From assembly GCA_963920665.1 (NCBI GenBank), contig OY987269.1, positions 21,454,501-21,518,500 on the forward strand: a DNA stretch of 64,000 nucleotides, read 5' to 3'. Source of the stretch: Straminergon stramineum. Its lineage: Eukaryota; Streptophyta; Bryopsida; Hypnales; Calliergonaceae. This document shows, one piece after another, positions 10,982 through 22,745 of the stretch. Made by a program: the position numbers and the translations under genes. Under the pieces are notes generated by a model. The model saw nothing but the letters and a program-made list of their open reading frames with translations. It had not been told where the DNA came from and did not search any database. How positions within the stretch are numbered: position 1 is the stretch's first letter; each line of letters starts with the position of its first letter.

Positions 10982-13900
10982 CGAACATGGTTGAATCAAG
11001 GATGGGGATCAGCTAGCACATCCACACTTATTACAAGGAAGGTACACAAACCCATTATCATCCTTATGACACTCTTGGAAAAAATGAGACCATAATTGGG
11101 TATAGTTGGGGTATGTGTACCTTTTACGGTAGAGGTTGGTTTCGTGAACATGGATCAATCATTGTAAGCTGGCAAAGAAATGGAATATATATATATACAT
11201 ACATAAAGAGAGATGGTCCAGGCCTCTTGTGTCTGGTGGTTTGTGTTTTATCCTTTGCAATAAAATTTCATTAATTTCAATTGTGTAAAAAAATATTTAA
11301 AAATTAAAAGTACGGATGGAGGGTCCTAATTCTTCACTGACAGAAACTTATTGCTTTTTGAGAGCAACTCATTTGTGAGCAAATGTGACATTTGAACAGA
11401 TAAAAACAAAGCAAAGTACTGCAACTCCTAAAGGAGTCTTCCCAAATCCTTAAGGCAGCAACACATGTCTCCTTTCACATTGGGCAGAAGGTTTATAGTG
11501 TCAGTAAGGTAGGAGGCTTGAACTCAGTTAGGGCATTTAGAATTGTCCCTATTTTAGATCTGAAATGGACATGAAATGGTCTTTAAATCAACCTCTACAG
11601 TCATTTGAATGGATCAAGGAAAAAAGTGGAATTTATTGCCAGAGCCAATCATTGTCCTTGCTTTCCCCATTTCTCTTTATAACTTCAAGTGAAAAATTCA
11701 TGAAAGATCTAGTGACATAAATAGGAACCTATGACACAACTTGTTTGAAAATTCATAAATAATTCAATAATTTTTCAAAAAGCATGAAACCACTTGTGTT
11801 ATATTCTACATCTATTTCTCTTTGTTTGAAAAATTAGATAAAAATATTCCCATGGAAAGAAATACATGAAAAAGGTGGATCAGCCCTTAGATGAACAATT
11901 TATGAGCCTTCTACCTTACTAGAGTTTTGAGGCTGATGAGTATGTTCTGTATTAGGCCAAAAATAAATTAAAAAACTGTAACACATAATTTTATTTTCTT
12001 GGAAACCCGGAGTTTATTCCAAGAGAAGTTGTAATACATAATTTGAAAAATCAAGGATAATTTTAATGACAGGAGCAATGTGAATGTTGACTTAAGAGGA
12101 CACTATCAAGTGTAACTTATTTATACCTGTGGGAGATGTACTGGTACTCCAACCAGCTTCAAGTTAATTGTCACCAAACAAACTTGCCATTTGTCTGTGT
12201 CGAATCACTATTAGCATATTAACTCTACTAGGGTGCGAAGGACAAAAAGTGCAATGAATGACTTTCAGCATGATTTACAAAACATGTGGAAACAGGCAAT
12301 GCACATAAGGTTGAGTAGCATATTTGACCACCCAGATTTGCAATCTGGGTATCTTGTGCAAAGTGCTTATTGATGTCTGTAGGTTGCAGAGAAGGAAATA
12401 GGGAATTTCATTAAAAATGGTATATTCCATACATCATTTTCAAATTGTGCGGTTTAAACTGTAAAAGTATCATCTAGGACAAATATAGATTTCAGACTAT
12501 GTGATCTAAACTATAAAAGTGACATCTAGGATAGGTATAGGTTTTATATTGTGCGTTTTAAACCGTGCACATGCCAAAGTTGCTTAATGGTACCATTTTA
12601 ATGAAATTCCCCATAGAAATAGTTGAATCAACTCAAATACAAGTGGAGTTGCGTGAATTTGAGAAGAACTTTAATTAATTTGCATTTTTTAACACGCTTG
12701 GAGCAAAATCCACTAATAAGTGAGGATCAAGGCCATCTCAAACAAGATGAAGATCAATAACCCGCCACCCTAAACCTATTTAAAGAGTGTTTTGAAAGCA
12801 CAAGTTTAAATTTCTAAAAGCACCTCTTTTATTCCCTAAAGTTGCAACTTGTTTTGACAAGCATTTATTCACAACTAAGCCCACCTAAACCAACATTTAA
12901 TGAATTATATTTTTATTAGCCTTTTGATGTACTTAAATAGATATGAACTTAATATCATTCTTTAACAAAATAGCACCCAATTGCTTGACCAAGGAAAAAT
13001 GAATTACAAACTCTTCGAAAAGAGGTGACTTATATTGTACAAATGGGAGGGTCTAGCAAATGTTGGAATTGAGTAACTAACACTAATAGGCTAATCTACC
13101 TTTTTTTCCACTTAATAGATCGTTTCAAGGAAGATGACCACCATAATATGTATTTCATTTCAATTAGGGTTAACCCTTATGTGTTAGAGGGGACATTTTT
13201 TTGGATGTTGAGAAAATGAGATTTGTGGAATACCAAGTTCATCAAGTATTATAATCTCGAAATCTGCATAGTAGATTCTCTTACAAATTGCAGATTTGTA
13301 CTCATGAGTAAGTTGGCTTCAAATCTGAACGGTGAAAATGTTAGTAACTGATTAGTTTTCAAATTATTTTGGATTTTCTAGATCCATAAAAAAAAGCTCC
13401 TCACTTATGTTGTTCTCTTTGTGACACTTAGGAATTAACCATAAAACACTAGACTAATGTAGACTTCAAAACCACTTACAACTATATGTGATTGAAATTT
13501 TTTATGTTTATTATTCAAAGATGAAATCATGTGTTTTCTATGTCACAAAATTTCCAGACTTTTCATGATGATTTGAAATTACTATGAATTTTTGAGGAAA
13601 AGTATGTGAAAAAAATTCATATCAAATACAAACTTTGGTCAAAAAATATGAAAATTTCAATGTCAGTACATATTTCAGTAAAGAACATTATAAAGTTGAA
13701 AAAAAATCCATTTCCTTCTATGGATAGAACATCAGTAGAAATCAAGAGTACATTTAAGTTCAAATTGCAATAAAATATTCAATTTTAGGTATTTTTCAGA
13801 ATTTCAAATAGGAAGAGACATTAGGGTTGATGACCTTCATTTTATGAGTAATGAGTTGGAATTAAATTTTTTTTTAAATCATTTTTATAGATTTAATTGT

Positions 13901-16900
13901 GGTCTAGAGCAAGGAGCTACAAGTTGCCAAAATACACTAAGAAGACAAATTTAATTGATCCATGCTTTTAGGAAATTCTTACAAAGTATAGTCGTAAATA
14001 TCTCAATGAAAAAAAATTAACACCATCCAAGCAACTTCCACTCAAGCAACTACTAGGACAAGATTGGATGAAAATGGTTTGTCATCCTCCTTCAATTCTA
14101 TTTCAAAGCCATCCAAACACCACTAAATGACATCCAATGAATTTATGGGTTAAAGATACGTTTAATTGTAGAAAGTTGGAGGGCTATAATCTATCTAATT
14201 TGATACACTAGTGTCATTGTGCCAAACAAGAACTTTCTAAATATTAAAGGTAGGATCACTCTATAAGAAAATGGCAGGATAAGATTAATCCAATCATTTA
14301 TTGTAGCTTAATTATAGGAGAATCTTGTATTTTCCAATTAAAAAATTAAAATGTTAATCCCAAAATATTTGAACATGAAGGTGAACCATTTCTTCTTGGC
14401 TAAAAAACCAATCAAAGTAACAAATATTTTGCTAAAAAATGAATGTCATCATTGTATTTGAATTGTATCTACAATAAACTATCCTACTTGTGCCATAATT
14501 TGGTTGAGCTAATTTTTGCCACTATCTATCAGTATTGCACATTTTTTAGTTTTAAAATGTTCACTACCTATATAGAGTGGCACAAATAGAGCAACTTACC
14601 TTTATCATTCAACACTCAATTTCTTTACCTAGGTTGTTTTAAGCAATGCAAACAAGGAACATGTGATTGTAGTCCTAGAGTTTTAGGATTTATGATGAAG
14701 TCTAGCAATTGTAAAAGCTCTATGAATTCTACTTCTTTGGTCTTTTAGACTTAATCCAACAAATATTTGTTCTAAATTTCGATGGTCACAAATTCACAAT
14801 GGATTTCAATTGTGAGGATATTAAAGAAAACACTTGTTGCTAGATAGGAGGTTTGTAAAGTGCTTAGGCTTTAAAAGTGTTCACCTCCTAAAATGTACAC
14901 TATTTATACATTTTTCTTTTTCATTGCTTTGACAATGTATAGATAGTGCACATTTCAAGAGATGGACACTTTAAGTGACCATTGTATTTCAACTTCAGAA
15001 ATTCAGAACCAATTCCACGAAGCTACAGAAGTTTACCCCAGCATCTGAATTATTTACAGCAAGCCAAAATTCCAATCAAACACTACATTTTCAATTTTGA
15101 GGATTAGGAAGTGATTGTGGGCTCTCTGGATTTTCACTGCGCAAGATCTTTAATTTGAAATGTAGTTCAAAAACGTGAAGTTACATCATTATTCAGTGCC
15201 AATTTCTTCAGAAAATTCATTGCAACAAGTTGTAACATCAATTATAATGTTGAACTTCAATCAATCAGTGATTTCAAGTTAGAGATTTGGGGTGTTCACT
15301 TGCTCAATCTCATAAAGAGTTGTTGGTGATATTCAGGGTGAAGAAATCTGAGTGTAGACTACCCCAACAGACTCGTCGTAGCACTCAGTGAAAAAAATCT
15401 TCTTTTTTCTATCTTTAATAACATTATCCTGAATTGCTTCTCCGAGTTTGCTGAACTATCCAAACGCGGCATTCAGACGCGGCATTCAGACCAGTGGTTA
15501 TTTTCTTCTTCATCTGGATATGACGTAAGAGGTCTTAAATTTATGTTTCATCACCCAATTCTGACACTTTTCAACTAGGCACACAGGGCTCAGACAGTTC
15601 AGGAGAAACCCTTTCACATCAAGGTTAATTTAGCTGTCAGTGAGATGGAAAGGAAACCGCTAGGCTTTTATGCTCGCTTTCCAAGGAAGAGATGCACCTG
15701 CAAGAATGGCAGTAGAGTCAGGGTAGCAGATGCTTAATTCTATGACAAAACAACAAGGATTATCTACACAGAAAGAGCTTCCACAAATGCAACTAACTTT
15801 TCCTGCCAACCACACATGCAAGTACTGACTACCCAACTGGCTGCCAATTGACCTACATTCACAGTTTCCTACACAGAGGCCATTGCCCAGCGACTGATGT
15901 GCATGACTTGTTCTGCTGCCTACCTTCCTTAAATGCAATTGTATCCCAACTGTATTTGCTAAGCATTTGCTTCCTCTGCATCCAAGTTCCATCAATTCAC
16001 TGAGGGACCTATTTGCTCTGTATGTATTGAATCTCCGGGTGTGACGCTACATGCAAAATTGCGGTGTGTATCAAAATATGAATCATTCATCAAAGATGCA
16101 AAACTATGGGGACACAATTTTGATAATAGCCTTTTTAGGATGCTGTATTCCACATAATGTTATGGTAGTCTGCTCTTAAAGCGCCCATCTAAGGGCTGGT
16201 CGGCCTTTTCGATGGTTCTTCGATGCACGAAATTATTTTTCCTGATTTTTAACTTGAAGAAAAATTGATGTGGAATCTAACCCAAGTAGTTTCATATTTT
16301 TCGGAGCATTTTTGAATTACTTATGAATTTCTAAAGAATTCTGCCATAGGTATCTATTTCTTGATCATAGGCCTTTCAAAACCCACACATGCGTAGTCAC
16401 CCAAAACAAGCACTGCAGTATGTAGAAAGTACAAGACAAGGTTCCAAAATTTGACCTTTACTGACTAAACTTCTAAAGCGCCAAGGCCTATTTTTTGACA
16501 AAAATCACTTGAAATTGCCGTTTCTGTTGCGTTCATTCAAGAAAGAAAAAAATTAAAATTAAAAAATCTAACCGTAGGATCTTGTACTATAATTTTATGA
16601 GATCATGTGATAAAATTTTTATCAAGTTTGACCGTATAGATTAAAGAATATTAGCATTCAAAGTTGTGGGGAAAAAGTGTTTTTGAATACAGGTAAACAT
16701 TTCAGAAATGGAGTGACCTTGGCTCTTATTCCATCCACTAGCAAAGTATAAAGGAACATGTGACAAATGTATAACCGCTCTGACATCATTGACAGAACAT
16801 TCAATGCTTTACACGGATCAATTTTACGACTTGTTAGTGTCCATTTCAGACCCTGGCTAGGGACGGTCTGAAAAACAGGGGCGGAATTAGAGCAGACTAC

Positions 16901-17265
16901 CATACTTCGCACAAACATATGACTGGCATGTAACTCACAAATCAACGCTGCTTGGGTGGCCTGTGCTCCACCGCGTCAGCTGTAGGTCATTGAACTCATG
17001 ATCAAGTTTGTTGTAGCTTCACTAACAAAAGCATGACGCGGTAAATTATGTTTTGAGGATGACAAATTGGGTCACTACAACAGCAAATGTGACATTTGAA
17101 CTGAACAAGTCAAATCTTGGTGATTTCTGGGACACACCAGCAACAAGTACCGAAGCTTAGAATCCTATTCGAAGTACAAGGCACCAGTCTAGCTCACACG
17201 AGTCAGCGTTCATACTGATGGCCTCTGCAGATGCTCAGTCCTCTTGTGTTACCAAAACACTGAGA

Positions 17266-17960
17266 AGGAAATACCAGACTTTGTTCTAATGACTATGTGC
17301 CAATCACTCAAGATCAAGGAGATTCTTTAAACAACTGCTTTAGATATGAGCCACCTCTAAATGGAAATAAAGAGACATGTAAGTCTAACAGCAGAAGTAG
17401 CTTCAAAGAGAAAAGTTGATAATAATATTGCAACCTAATTCATCAAAAGGTCGGAGACAGAAAAACTGTTAGGGAACTGATGCCATCTCTTGGGTGGATT
17501 CATTAGCAAGTGATGCAAGTATGACCTGGCTAAATGTCTGGCAACTGGTTTGAATAGTTGTCTACAATAAGTCTCTACTACACCTCTAGGGTGCAAAACC
17601 TCCCACGTTAAAATTGCATAAGAACTTCATACACACTGATAAAAATTTGATCTCAACAAATTTGGTACTTATTCTTAAAGTGATCTGGCCACAGCTCTGA
17701 GAATCTCCCAAAAACTAATTTAATTCAGAAGTTGAAATGCTCAAGTGACGCAAACAGTAACCTCTACCTTCAGAGTGGGAAATGCCGCACATTGTTCTAA
17801 TAAAAGTATGTGTCAATCACTCAAGATCGAGGACTGCATTAGATATGGAAAAATCTGAATGCTCTCGAAACTGCTCTACGTTAATGACGGGACATGTAAA
17901 TCTTACTACGCAAGCAGCTTCCAAGAAAAGAAGTTGTCAATAGTATTGCAACCTGTTAAT
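17266..17960. repeat. Direct duplication of the mL53 3' flank (copies about 17266-17440 and 17782-17960)
   Basis: Both copies contain, in order, a GTTCTAAT block, TGCCAATCACTCAAGATC or TGTCAATCACTCAAGATC, AGATATG, GACATGTAA, CAGCTTC-like bases, and AATATTGCAACCT or AGTATTGCAACCT. They are offset by about 516 bp. The right copy ends about 110 bp from the mL53 stop codon, so it lies in the probable 3' UTR or terminator region on the minus strand. Confidence 0.75.
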
Positions 17961-18067
17961 TATATATAGACAACTTCTTAGAGTTGCCACAACCCTAAAC
18001 CGCAACCTGGAGCTCAGTCCAGGACATTGTTGATGCAAGCAAAACGTTGCAAGAAAATACAGCGATG

Positions 18068-18457
18068 TCAACTCATTTTTCTCTCCGCCTTCGTCTCCTT
18101 CTCCGTCTCCCTTCGACTGGCTTCGACCTCTTCCATGGGAATAATGACCGGCCACTCATAGCCCGCGTCGCGGAACATCTTCTCCGTCTCCATGAGCTCC
18201 GCCTGATCCAAAATCTTCTTCCTAATCCCCTGCGCAGCCATGGAGATTCCGTCCATCACCTCCTCTCGGCCATTGGTGAAAGTCACGGCTACCACGGGAG
18301 GCGCACCGTCGGTCCTCCGCTTCACGATTACCTCGCAGTTGGGATTGGAGCTTCGCGACTTACGAGAATTGCATTGGGCGAGAAACTCCAGCGCCGACGC
18401 GGAACGCTTGTCGAACGCGCTGAATTCCACCCGCACCTTCGATAAATGCTTCAACAT
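18068..18457 (-). CDS. mL53: Mitochondrial large-subunit ribosomal protein mL53
   Basis: This is an intronless frame of 129 residues starting MLKHLSKVRVEF. It matches my recollection of plant mL53 (also called L44/MRPL53 family) along most of its length: the N-terminal KVR.EF block, LEFLAQCN, CEVIVKRRTDG, a VTFTNG.EE strand, IR..IL, and ETE.MFR.AG..WPVIIP. The family has a thioredoxin-like fold and is a component of the mitochondrial large ribosomal subunit, so the product should be imported into mitochondria; no long cleavable presequence is visible, as is usual for this family. The C-terminal KETKAERK tail is charged. A telo-box lies just upstream of the start codon. Confidence 0.9.
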   Translation of the reverse strand: MLKHLSKVRVEFSAFDKRSASALEFLAQCNSRKSRSSNPNCEVIVKRRTDGAPPVVAVTFTNGREEVMDGISMAAQGIRKKILDQAELMETEKMFRDAGYEWPVIIPMEEVEASRRETEKETKAERKMS

Positions 18458-18475
18458 TGTCTCTCACCCTGTACA

Positions 18476-18486
18476 ACAAACCCTAA
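18476..18486 (-). promoter_or_regulatory. Telo-box (AAACCCTAA) in the mL53 5' leader
   Basis: AAACCCTAA lies about 20 bp upstream of the mL53 ATG (plus-strand orientation). Telo-boxes are a known element of plant promoters and leaders of ribosomal-protein and translation genes, which fits the gene. Function here is inferred from position and motif only. Confidence 0.45.
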
Positions 18487-18726
18487 TCGCAATAAACATC
18501 TACAACATCTGAAAGAAGAAAAACGCGATCGATTGTTCCTGTCGACTTCGAAAAAAATCCTCCAAAAGTGTGAAAAATTTCAGAGCTGCTAAATGTATGC
18601 ATGCGATCGCAGATTCCAGAATGTCAATTGACGCTAACGAGACAATGCGCGAGAGCAGATTGGGACCACGTCGTGTCCGCGACGATAGCTCATGAGGATC
18701 CAGGTTTCAGGTTTTTTAGGGTTTAA

Positions 18727-19362
18727 CCTCTAAATGTCCAAGGCCTGTTTGGAGCTTCTTGAAATTTGTTCTAAATTGAACAAAAAGTCAACATTTTCAG
18801 AAGTTATACCAATTTCTTTTGAATTGTAACCGTATAAATTCAAACTAGACATGTTAGAGATCACATAGGAAAAGAAAACATAACAATATCACTTATGGAT
18901 TGAAAGATTATAATGTTTGATCACGAGGGTGTTAAAAGTATGAAAATTTTTCAATTCTCTTTTTGCATGTCAACTCTAAAAAGTTGGTCACTAAAAAAAA
19001 TATGAGGTTATAGGGCTTAGCATGCACAACCCCAATTTATGTTTTTTCAAAATCTATTCTACAATTTTTTTTTAAATGAATTTATATTGTGATTTTTCCT
19101 CCAAGATCTAGTGTATTTGAGGCTCATTTCCAAGAGCCCTCAACACTACCAAAGGTCAAGATTGCAATGGGCATCTTTGTACGAAATCTTGAATAGAAAA
19201 ATCATAATCCTTCATTTTTAAGATTGGCTTTTTGATCCTAAAACTAGACTTCAAAAAGAGTTCTCCATAAATATAAACTAATAATAATAGCAATTTGGTT
19301 GGATTCTACTTAACTTCAAAGTTTTCAAAACACCAGAATTTGGTGCCTTGGGCATTTAGGGG
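18727..19362. mobile_element. 636-bp MITE flanked by TTAA, CCTCTAAATG ends
   Basis: Left end CCTCTAAATGTCCAAGGC and right end GCCTTGGGCATTTAGGGG are inverted repeats, bounded by TTAA at 18723-18726 and 19363-19366. The internal sequence is homologous to 35.95-36.58 kb (shared strings include TAGGAAAAGAAAACA and ATTATAATGTTTGATCA). No transposase frame is present. Confidence 0.75.
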
Positions 19363-22300
19363 TTAAGGAATGTGGTCAAATCGAACATATTAGGAACAAT
19401 CTACACTACTCTAACAGATTTCCAATAATTTGGGGTATAACATATTTGAATACGGTACCATCGAGAGTAGGTTCCTTCTAAAGTATCATTGAAATAACAA
19501 AAACAAGCTGCTACTCTACGTGAAGGCCAATTTAGCATAAATTAAGTCATTTTTGTAAAAAAAGTGCCCTATGTCATCTTGTAATTGGTGTGATGTAACA
19601 TGGACCCCTAAGAATTTGATGTGGAAATTCAATTTCAGCACCTAAGTGACAAATTAGCCCTTCACATATGGTACACTATGACAAGCTTTGCCCTTGTAGC
19701 ATTGGCTTGTTTTTCAAGTAAAACAACTACTCAAAATTTTTAAAGGTAGCTTTTGTTGATGCAAAGACTTCACCTCATCAATCTATAACTAATAATTTGT
19801 AGTACAATGGCTCACAATTCATGGGTGAGCTTGCATTTAAGATTTTTCTATAGAGAAAAGAGCCTTAATTCATAGGAAGCCAAGGGAGCTTTGCCATGAA
19901 GTTAAGAATGATATGAGTTTCTTCAACATTTAGAAAAAGCTCCATAGTCACATAAGGTAGGAAATGCTAAAAGAGTTTAGACTTTGAAAGCATTCTCAAA
20001 TATAGAAATAGATATTACATTCTTCAATGTATCGAAGGTGAATATTTTAGGGTGTGAATGTTTTTAGAGCTTCATGTATTTTGAGTTTCAAAATTAATAA
20101 CTAATTCCACCAACATCCCAAAAATATAAATAAAAGTGGATTTCATATATTCTTCAAAGAAAATTTAATACAAAATGTTTGGAGATGTGAAAAAACTCCA
20201 AAAAGATAGATCAAATTTTTGAAGGGATGCTTTTTGCACCTTAAAACATAATTTCTAGCCAAAACCAACTATTTAACAAGTTTTAATTTAAATTTTTTAT
20301 AATGATACACATTATGTATGAATGAAAAAAATCTCAATTAATTTTTTAATAAAATCCTATTTAGATAGTATGAATGCTTAAAATAAATAAAAATTTGAAA
20401 AAAAAAATTCTTTGCTACCCAAAGCATTGCCCAATGAAGAGCAAAGATCACAAAATGGTCAAGTAAATCTTTAGGGATTAATTCCTAAAGCTATTCTAAA
20501 ATATTTATGTAATATTTCAAAAACATAAAATTACAAGAGCTTTGCTATATCCTCCAAAAGCCTAAAGTAGGCTTTTTAGTCTTCCAAATCATCATACACT
20601 ATGTGTACAATGTAGTTTCATTTTCATAATTATAGTACCCATACCATATTATTGCAACTTTGGTACTTTTCTTTGAAATACTTATTTTTTGAAGTAAAAT
20701 TTAGTCTAACATGCAAAAAATAGAATAATTTGTAAGATTTTTTGGTATAGTTTTAATCTAAATAATTCTCCCAAGTTATAGCATCTATTCTTGAAAGTAT
20801 TCTTAGCCAAAGTTAGATACAATATAATGAAAGTAAGAAAGAAAAATACAAATACAAAAATCTCTTAAAAACTAATTTGTTTGATTGGATGGATTAATAC
20901 TTACGTACCAAGAATGCTTTGAATCATCCTATTTTGAAAAATGAAATGAAAATTATAAAAAACCTAACTATTGAATTTTATGCTTGGATTCATAAAAACT
21001 TAAAACAAAAAGATAAGGATTTCAATTGTGGTTTGAAAAGGAGTATTTTAAAGCAAATTGGTCTTCAATACACCATAGAATTACAGAAGTCAATAATCTT
21101 CTTTTTGTGAGTTGGCTTCGAATTTGAAAGTGATCATTCTAAAGGATAAGATAATAAAAAAGAGCATATTGCAAAAATACACTAAGAAAAACATATTTTT
21201 TGCTTTGTAGATAAAGTCAAATTGAAAGTAGAAACATCCTAAATAATACTTCAAAGAGGGAATTATGGGAGAAATTCTAGACATCACTCGTTTTAAATGC
21301 ATTCAACAAATAAAAAATGTATAAGTATTATATTTTCTTTGTTTTTGTAGAATGGTACTTGAATGAGGAAATTCCAACAAACTCATTCTTAGGAATAAGT
21401 ATTGCCTTAGTTTTGTTTTTCTTATCACATCAGAATCCTTCAACAATGTTTGCAAAAAGTCTTATAAGAAAATAAGAAATAAGTTAGAATGGTTTATACT
21501 GACATGAGAAAATGAAAAATGAAAAATAAAAAAGGAAACAAAGGTTTTGGAATGCTAACAATATTTAGAAACTAAACACACTATACCATTTTTTTTAAAC
21601 TACATAAATTTTTTTATTTAGTGTCATCTATACTAACTACTTACTCAAAGCTATAATTTTTTTTATAATAGATGAATATTTTTACCAAGAGTGTAGATAT
21701 GAATACTATTTAGAAATGAAGATCTCTACAAATATAATTGGTAAAAATACTCATGAAGAGTAAAAATTCATAGCATTTCAAAATCAATTAGTGTAGGTGA
21801 CACTAAATATAGTTTTGAATGTAGCAATATATTATCACCAATCCTTTTTTATTGGCACCATAGGGATAATTGCACCATTTCAAAATGAACCTCCATTTTT
21901 TACCAAATATAATTAGTCTTTTATGGCAAAAGTTTTCCATTTCTATTTAAAATGTGGATGAAGTCACCAATTCTGGATGGAAAAATGCATGGATATAATT
22001 GAAAAGTGTTTTTTCGTCCAAAAGATGGATGAAAGTACAAATGTAGTGCTTCACTAAATTTCAATTAATTCCCATCTAGACACTTTTTAAAGAAGTAAAC
22101 AAAAAAAGCTTGATTGCCATAGGGTAAAATTTACTTTTAGAAATGATAATTTTAGACCAAATTCATCCCCAAATTTTCATATCCAAATTTTCATATTTTG
22201 AGTTATATTTCAACCGATTCACTACCTTTCATTTAGTTTAGCTCAAATTCTTCAAAAATATCATTGATGGTCACTCTCTCAATACTCAAAAGTTTGCAGG

Positions 22301-22365
22301 AAAAAAACCTGGCACAAACACGAGGCAACTGAACCTCTCAAGTCAAGCAAGGCGCCCCCTTCTTT

Positions 22366-22374
22366 GCCACGTCA
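22366..22374 (-). promoter_or_regulatory. UPRE-like GCCACGTCA motif in the HSP70-17 promoter
   Basis: GCCACGTCA, whose reverse complement is TGACGTGGC, lies about 370 bp upstream of the start codon. It matches the unfolded-protein-response element core TGACGTGG bound by XBP1-type bZIP factors (bZIP60/bZIP28 in plants). ATTGG (CCAAT-box) motifs follow at about 22404 and 22435. Induction by ER stress is expected for this family; the motif makes it plausible here. Confidence 0.4.
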
Positions 22375-22745
22375 CTCTTGCCATGCTGGACCCATTCTCG
22401 CACCTCATTGGCTAACAAAACCCCCAAACTCTCCTGATTGGACGTGAGGCGTCGACTCCATTCAACTGTCAGCACGTCCCGAGAACCCTCCAGAAATTAG
22501 GGTTTCAAACCTCCGACCTCCACAGTGCTTCAAGCCCCGATCGGGAGCCCCTCGCGCTCGATCGTGACCGCATTGCACAGAAACCGACGCAATTCAGCAT
22601 AGAGTTCGCGGATCTTGCATTTATTCTGGTCTCAGAATTTCTAGGAAAGTTTTTTTGAGGATTATGAGTGGTTTTGGGGCAGGATTTTGAGTGGTTTTCG
22701 AGGGAGTTTGAGTGATTTGAATTGGCGTGTCGAGGGCTTGTGGAC

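Larger units (their letters stand above)
7293..18067. other. Gene-poor region, about 10.8 kb
   Basis: Apart from the GDSL promoter, no gene is supported. It contains a 230-bp tandem array (about 7680-8400), two small retroelement insertions with target duplications (10167-10233, 10284-10504), a TTAA-flanked MITE (10537-10675), a hairpin element (about 10852-10981), and AT-rich unassigned DNA from about 11,300 to 16,600. The 3' flank duplication of the mL53 gene lies at the right end. A run of 15 G occurs at 9896-9910. Confidence 0.6.
18458..22745. other. Intergenic region between mL53 and HSP70-17
   Basis: No gene supported. It holds the mL53 promoter (to about 18.7 kb), a TTAA-flanked element (18727-19362), about 3 kb of AT-rich DNA without recognisable features (19.4-22.3 kb), and the HSP70 promoter, which becomes GC-richer from about 22.3 kb. 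Confidence 0.6.
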
